Of a DNA stretch of 64,000 nucleotides, positions 58,754 to 64,000 are shown one piece after another (the first letter of the stretch is position 1; every line of letters begins with the position of its first letter). The translations under genes were made by a program, and so were the position numbers. The notes under the pieces were generated by a model, which saw only the letters and a program-made list of their open reading frames with translations, was not told the DNA's origin and searched no databases. This stretch comes from Strix aluco (Eukaryota > Chordata > Aves > Strigiformes > Strigidae): the NCBI RefSeq assembly GCF_031877795.1, contig NC_133943.1, forward strand, positions 12,207,001 through 12,271,000. Direction: 5' to 3'.

Positions 58754-60769
58754 ACATCCAGCATGGCTGCCCGCTGCCTAAGGAGGGGCTGCAGTGCCCT
58801 GCCCACAGGCAGCCATGCCCATGGTACACCCTTTAGCAGGGCAGCAACCGGAGCAGGGGGTCCCCTTTCCTGGGCCAAATTCGGAAGGGGCTTTCCTCAT
58901 CACATTGCTGGCCAGCAGGAGTTGCTCTGGCAGAGCCACCGAGGGATGCAGAGATCCCATGGGGATCCCACAGCGAGGCATGGGTGCACGTTTTGGGCAA
59001 TGGTGGAGGTGCACAGGCAGCAAGGGGAGTGGGGGTTGCTGTTGGGGAGGGACAGAGAGGTCTGTCAGGGCTGGTCCTTCCCATCAGCCAGATGGTCACA
59101 TCCTGCCTGTGGCCCCTGCTCCTGGAGGTGAGGTGTCCTGTCATGCTTTCTGTTTCTACCCCAATGTTTGCAGGGGAAAAAACCAAAACAAAACAGAAAA
59201 TCAGGTCTGAGAGTAAACAAAAGGCTCAAGAGGCATAGAGAAAGGTGTCAGAATGAAACCTGTTGTGATTTTTAGACCTTCTACGTAGCCAGGCTGTGGT
59301 GGCATAGTGCTGAAAGTGTGCTCAGTCACTCCCTTCTGCACAGCGGAGTGGGAGGGAAGTGGTCCCCAGGTGGCACCAGCACCCACATCTCTGCTGTCCC
59401 CAGACAGCGGTGATAGGAAGGTGTACCCCAAAAATCAGAGGTATCGTGGTTCCACAGCGAGCCAGCCTGCAGGTGCTGTGGGCTGGAGTGGCAGTGGCTG
59501 TGTAGGTCTCCAGCCTGCTGAGAGCTGTTCCAGGACATCTCCAGCCTGTTCCACTCACAGCCTACCAAGAAGTGGTCACCCCCTCTAGTCCTCCCAGCTG
59601 GACTGGCCAGAGAGCACCCAGTCTGGGCAGGGAACCTCTCCTGAAGCTGGAGCCAGGTGCTAGGAGTCCTCCAGCATCTTCCCCCTCTTCAGGGAGCTGC
59701 CTCTGGCTGGGAAAGCTTTCTGCTGACTCCAGGCTTCAACAGCAGTGCCAGTGCTGGCTGCTCTGAGTGTGAGCTCAGCACAGCAGTGGCTGCCATGGGC
59801 CAGCTGCCCATCATGGGGCCACTTGATCAGCAAACGTCTGAATGGAGCAGAGCAAAGCCAGAGGCTCCCCTGACATCGCATCCTTGCCCCTGCTCCTCTG
59901 GGCAGTTCCATCCCCAGTAACCCCATGCCAGGACAGAGCTTCTTCAGCCATGCCAGCAGGGCAAGCAGGCTGGGCGTTACATGGTGTGGGATGTTCAGTG
60001 TGTGAGGGTGGGTGAGAGGAGCCAGAGGGGACCTGGGACCCCTGCCCCAGGCTCAGGGGCTGTGCTGCCAGCCTGGCTGGCACCATCAGGCACCACTGCC
60101 TCTGAGCCACTTGTTGCACTGCTCTCGGGGTTTTCTTCGCTTGGTGCAACCACAGTGAAGTCAGGATGAGTGTAGGATGTTCCTGCAGCTGCATGTCTGA
60201 GGGGACGGACAGAGAGCAGCTCTGCAAAGTGTGATAGGTGGCGGGGTAGAGGTGGCCCTCCTGCAAGCTGGGGACAGCTCTGGGGTGGTGATGAGGGGAC
60301 AGCCTTCCCTGCTCTCCCCCCCCTCCATCTCCCCTGGCTCTTCTCCTGGCAGTAGCTTGAGTTCTCTCTGCCTCCCCCTGTGCCCTCCATCCCCAGCTCT
60401 GCTCCCAGCATCAGCTCTTCCTGGCTGGAGGGGCAGCCAGCTCTGCCTGCCCATGCTGAGCCGTGGGAAGAAGCTGGCTGAACCCCAGGAAATGCTCTGG
60501 GCAGTGGTCATCTCGCATTAGCACCTTGCCTGCTGCACCCACACCTGGGCATGGGACCCCTCCTTGCACAGTGGGACTCCATGGACTGGAAGTAACGCGC
60601 CTTGGTGCCGGGGTCCCCGTGGGCAGAGCCGAGGTGCCACCTCCTCGCAGGCACTGTCACGGAGCTGAGAGGAACCTAGAGTTCAGGTGCCAGAGGGCTG
60701 TGCCAGGCAAGCACCCCTTGCCTCCCCACGGCTAGGGCTGAGCCCGTGCTCCCCACCCTCCCCAGGTAC

Positions 60770-61065
60770 ATGCCTGCTGACAGTATTGAATGATTTGTAA
60801 AACCAGAAGCTTTAATTGTCTTCTCCGGCAGAGCATGAAATGGAAAGGGTGCCTTTAAACACTCTTAGGCCTTAAGGAGCCTTCTCATGCTATTCCAGCA
60901 GCCTCCAGGCTTTCCCAACCGCTCTGAGCTGCGCAGCCAGGCTGGGATGATTAATGAGTCTTTAAGGGACTCCAAGTGATAATGAGCAGGTCTCTTCCCT
61001 CGAAGCCTCTATGAGCCTTTTACAAGCTGTAACATTAACTAATTATAAAGGAAGAAGGTTTGTGC
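60770..61065. promoter_or_regulatory. AT-rich candidate non-coding element
   Basis: AT-richer block in GC-rich intron 6 with several homeodomain-type cores. Candidate conserved element only. Confidence 0.2.
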
Positions 61066-63364
61066 ATGGTTTGAGAGTTGCTTCTCGAGGAGTGGTGGGT
61101 CTTGAGATGTTGGGTGGTTTTTGGAGAAAGTCTGTGTCGAAATAAGATTTGGCACTGGGCTGGTACATACCGCTGGGGGAGCAGCCGGCCTCCCTCCACG
61201 TCCACACCCCGATCGGCAAAGCATCCCCTTTTGGCACGGTCTGACCTCTGACAGCAGCCCATATACTCTAGATAGGAAAAGATGCATGTGTATATATATG
61301 GTTGTTTTTTTTCCCTTATTGTCAGCACACCAAGCTTTTAGGGGTACTAAGAGGGTCCAAGAGCACCAAACCCATCCTAGATTCAGAGAGGGACTGGGGG
61401 AGGCGGCACATCAGTCACTAGGGCCCCGTGTCCCCTGCGTTCACTGTCTAACCAGCTGGAAATACAAGCGATGGGAACTGCAGGCACGCTGGCCTGGAGC
61501 GTGTGGGAGCTGGGCTTTACCTGGGTTATTTTTCATCTCTCTTCCCTTCTCCTCCAACAGATGCAGCTCAGTGGGCCTGCCAGGGGTGCACAGCACTGGC
61601 TGGTGGGTGCCTGATGCAGAGGGGTGCTGGCACGGTGCTGCGCGGGCAGCTGCCCAGGCAGGGCTTTGTGCACAGAGGCTCGGGCAGAGCAGGAGGAACC
61701 GGCCATCCTAAGGCAGGCAGTGGGTCTCCCCCCTGGTGCAATGGGCATGAGACACAAGGAGCCCGTTGGCACAATGTCAATAGCAGCGGGGGCTCCAGAC
61801 AAGGCTTTTAGGGGTAAAATTGGTTTAGGATCTGTGTAGCCTGGAACCAGCTGGTGTGTTTGCTCAGGCTGGCGAAGCGTTCAGTGCAAGCCCCTGCCGT
61901 GGGGCGCTGGGACTGGACCGGGGCTCAGGGCAGCTGCTTGCTGGGGCTGTCATGGGGACCTCTCCCAGCCCACCGGAGAGCCTTGGGGACTGGGGCTGGG
62001 GCTTTCCTTGCCGCTCCTCTGCATTCATGGTGGGTCTGTCTCTGCAGCCCTCCCACCGGTGACTTTCCTGCCATGTTACCAGGCTTTTGGGTGTGAACTG
62101 TGGATGTTTGGGCTGTGGGCTCAGTGGGGCCAGCCCAGGAGTATGTTGCGCTGCTCCCAGCTGCCACAGGGAGGAGCCTGGGGCACAGGGCTGTCCCCTC
62201 CGTGGATTGGGGTGCACTGCAATGAAAAGAAGAGGGGTCCAAACTCTCCCACTTACTTCTGCTGCCTGCCCTAAAACCTTCTACCCCTATTTGGCGTAAA
62301 CTGGAGGGGAAAAGCCACTGACTGCCATGTGCACCCCAAGGACATAGAATTCCAGGTTGATTTTTATGGGCAGTCAACTGGCAGATTCTGTTATCCTCGC
62401 AGCAGATTTTCCTGTTGATCCTCTCTGTTTCCAACTGGCTCCATCCCTGTCTATCATAACCCCCTTCTTTGTCAGCAAGAGCCTCGTCTTTCCTCTGCCA
62501 CCTTAAATTGCCCTTCCTCTTCTCTTGGATTATTACAAGAATAAAATGTCCTTTGGGGTCAAGCTCTAACAGCACAGCCCAGATTCTTCCTGCCCTGAGC
62601 CAGCTCCTGTGTCCCAGCTCCCAGCCCAGAAAACGAGCCTATAATTGAAATGCTAGTAGACACTTTTGAGTGGAAACAAGGTACCAATTAAATCTATTAT
62701 CCCTGTCAAAGAGCAAAGGGAGCAGGCCAGCTCCCGCTGAGCCGAGGAGTAGCATGTTGCTAGTGCTGAAGTTTGGGCATGGCTTCACAGGAGAAAAGTT
62801 TCCTGAGGGTGAGGGCCTGGCAATGGTAGCCAGGGAGGCTCTGACAGCAAGAGGAAGCCTGTGTTTTGGGAGGTTTATCTTTCAGGCCCTCCTCCCTTTA
62901 CTGCTTCCCTGCTGTGACATTCTGGGCCAAATTTGCTGTTTCTCTTCAAAGCTGTAGAGAGAAGGAGCTGGTGCAAAGCATGGCTGCTTGGCTGAGTGTT
63001 ACTGCAGAGGGTCTCAGTTATTTCCAGAGTGCAAGGACAATTAGGGGTGAGGTTTGTAGGGCTACCTTCCTTGGGGGTTTGGGACCTCCTGGCTCTGCTT
63101 TCCTGTGTGTTGGAGAGTTCAAGAGCAGAAGGTTCCCAGTCTGACTCGTAGTCCAGCAGGTCAGAAGCATTAGCGATGAAGTGGTCTCTGGTTTTCTCCG
63201 TGTGTTGAGGCGGTCTCCGAGGCCACTGAGGGCAGTTTTGCCCCATTCACCTTGTCATTGTCTGAAGCAGCGAGTGATGCCAGGGCCACTCACCCTCAGG
63301 GATGCGAGCAGGTCACCGTGTCCTGCCTTGCTCAGGGGCCCCTCTTCTCTGTTCACCCTTGCAG

Positions 63365-63452
63365 GCAGGAGGGAAGCACTACCACCCCACCTGTGCCAGA
63401 TGTGTGCGCTGCCACCAGATGTTCACGGAAGGAGAGGAGATGTATCTCACAG
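63365..63452 (+). CDS. ABLIM3: ABLIM3 coding exon 7 (LIM4, partial)
   Basis: 88 bases between acceptor CCTTGCAG and donor GTAGGG, entering in phase 0 and leaving in phase 1. It encodes residues 224-252 plus one base of 253. It begins A-G-G-K-H-Y-H-P-T-C and supplies His230 and Cys233 (first zinc of LIM4, with Cys210 and Cys213), then Cys236 and Cys239 for the second zinc, and the conserved M-F-T-E-G-E-E-M-Y-L. The last two ligands of LIM4 would be in the next exon (W-H-P-x-C-K in human), which is not in the window. This is the last coding exon seen; the headpiece and the rest of the protein lie beyond the right edge. Confidence 0.97.
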
Positions 63453-64000
63453 GTAGGGACCCTGCTGCAGTGAGGAGGGACTCCCCTGCCCTGTGTTGGG
63501 ACATGGACCAGCGTGGCTGTGCAGAGGTGTGCTGGCTGTGGGGCATTTGGAGTTCGGGTCCTTATGGTGATTGGTGCTGAAAGGGTCTCTGTGCAGCAAT
63601 GCCAGAGATCCCTTCTCCACTGCTCCCCAGACTCTGAGCTCCTTCTGGGCCATGCAACAATCATTTCTATCCATGAAACCTTCCCTGCCACTGCGCTGGA
63701 GGAGATTTTGTTCCTCAGCAGCAGATTTTTGCTCCCTGTGAGTCTCCCTGCACAGCTGGGGAGCACTACTGGGCATGCCTGGATGCGTCCCTGGCCTGTG
63801 CCCAGCGAATAGAGGCTGGGGTGGGCACAGGGTGCCTGGCGCCCCACTCTCCTCAGCCCCAGGGGAGGGTGGTCCAGGACCCCTTCCCCACTGCCCTCAA
63901 GTCCCCCGTCCAGGTTACGCTGCAAACAGCACCGGAGGGGTAAGGCTTTTGCTCGGCACAGCCGGATGGTTTGGGTTTGGTTTCAGCAGGAGCTCATACC
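63453..64000 (+). other. ABLIM3: ABLIM3 intron 7 (partial)
   Basis: Begins GTAGGG after exon 7 and runs off the right edge. No exon encoding the expected W-H-P-x-C continuation of LIM4 was found here. Confidence 0.85.

Larger units (their letters stand above)
58319..63364 (+). other. ABLIM3: ABLIM3 intron 6
   Basis: 5.0 kb, starting GTGAGT and ending CCTTGCAG. It has two AT-richer blocks, 60770-61065 (with ATTAATGAG and TTAACTAATTATAAAGG words) and 62640-62720, that could be conserved non-coding elements, and an RFX-like motif at 58740. No further exon recognised. Confidence 0.9.

Overview
This is a 64 kb stretch of nuclear DNA from a vertebrate, most likely a bird. The evidence is the CR1-type LINE sequence at 1964-4900 (the commonest retrotransposon family of birds, also present in other sauropsids), otherwise very low repeat content, high GC, short introns in the coding part, and the exons of two vertebrate genes. 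It is not bacterial: nearly all long open frames are chance frames in GC-rich non-coding DNA.

The main gene is ABLIM3 (actin-binding LIM protein 3), on the + strand. A CpG island with a TATA-like box at 19807 precedes a first exon whose start codon is at 20144. A 32 kb first intron follows, then six more coding exons (52139-52276, 54742-54925, 55337-55449, 57961-58087, 58225-58318, 63365-63452). All splice sites are GT-AG and all phases join without a break. The result is 252 codons plus one base, covering LIM domains 1-3 and most of LIM4. The rest of the gene, including the remainder of LIM4 and the C-terminal headpiece, lies beyond the right edge.

At the left edge, on the - strand, 1740-1794 looks like the first coding exon of SH3TC2, the neighbour of ABLIM3 in mammals, where the two genes are also divergent. 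This call rests on a myristoylation-type N-terminus (MGCC), a consensus splice donor, matching phase and synteny. It is good but not proven.

Layout: 1-1739 presumed SH3TC2 intron 1; 1740-1963 SH3TC2 exon 1 and promoter; 1964-4900 a nested pair of CR1 elements; 4901-19224 the intergenic spacer, with a CpG-rich patch at 7517-7976 and an AT-rich block at 12895-14160; 19225-19597 a GC-rich minisatellite abutting the ABLIM3 CpG island; 19598-20156 ABLIM3 promoter and exon 1; 20157-64000 the ABLIM3 gene body. I found no tRNA, rRNA, CRISPR or other RNA gene. No radically new system is evident. The points most worth checking are the SH3TC2 exon, the nested CR1 insertion, upstream ORFs in the ABLIM3 leader (one overlapping the start codon), a tandem NAGNAG acceptor at exon 2, the promoter minisatellite, and muscle-type (MEF2, CArG) and RFX-type motifs in ABLIM3 introns.
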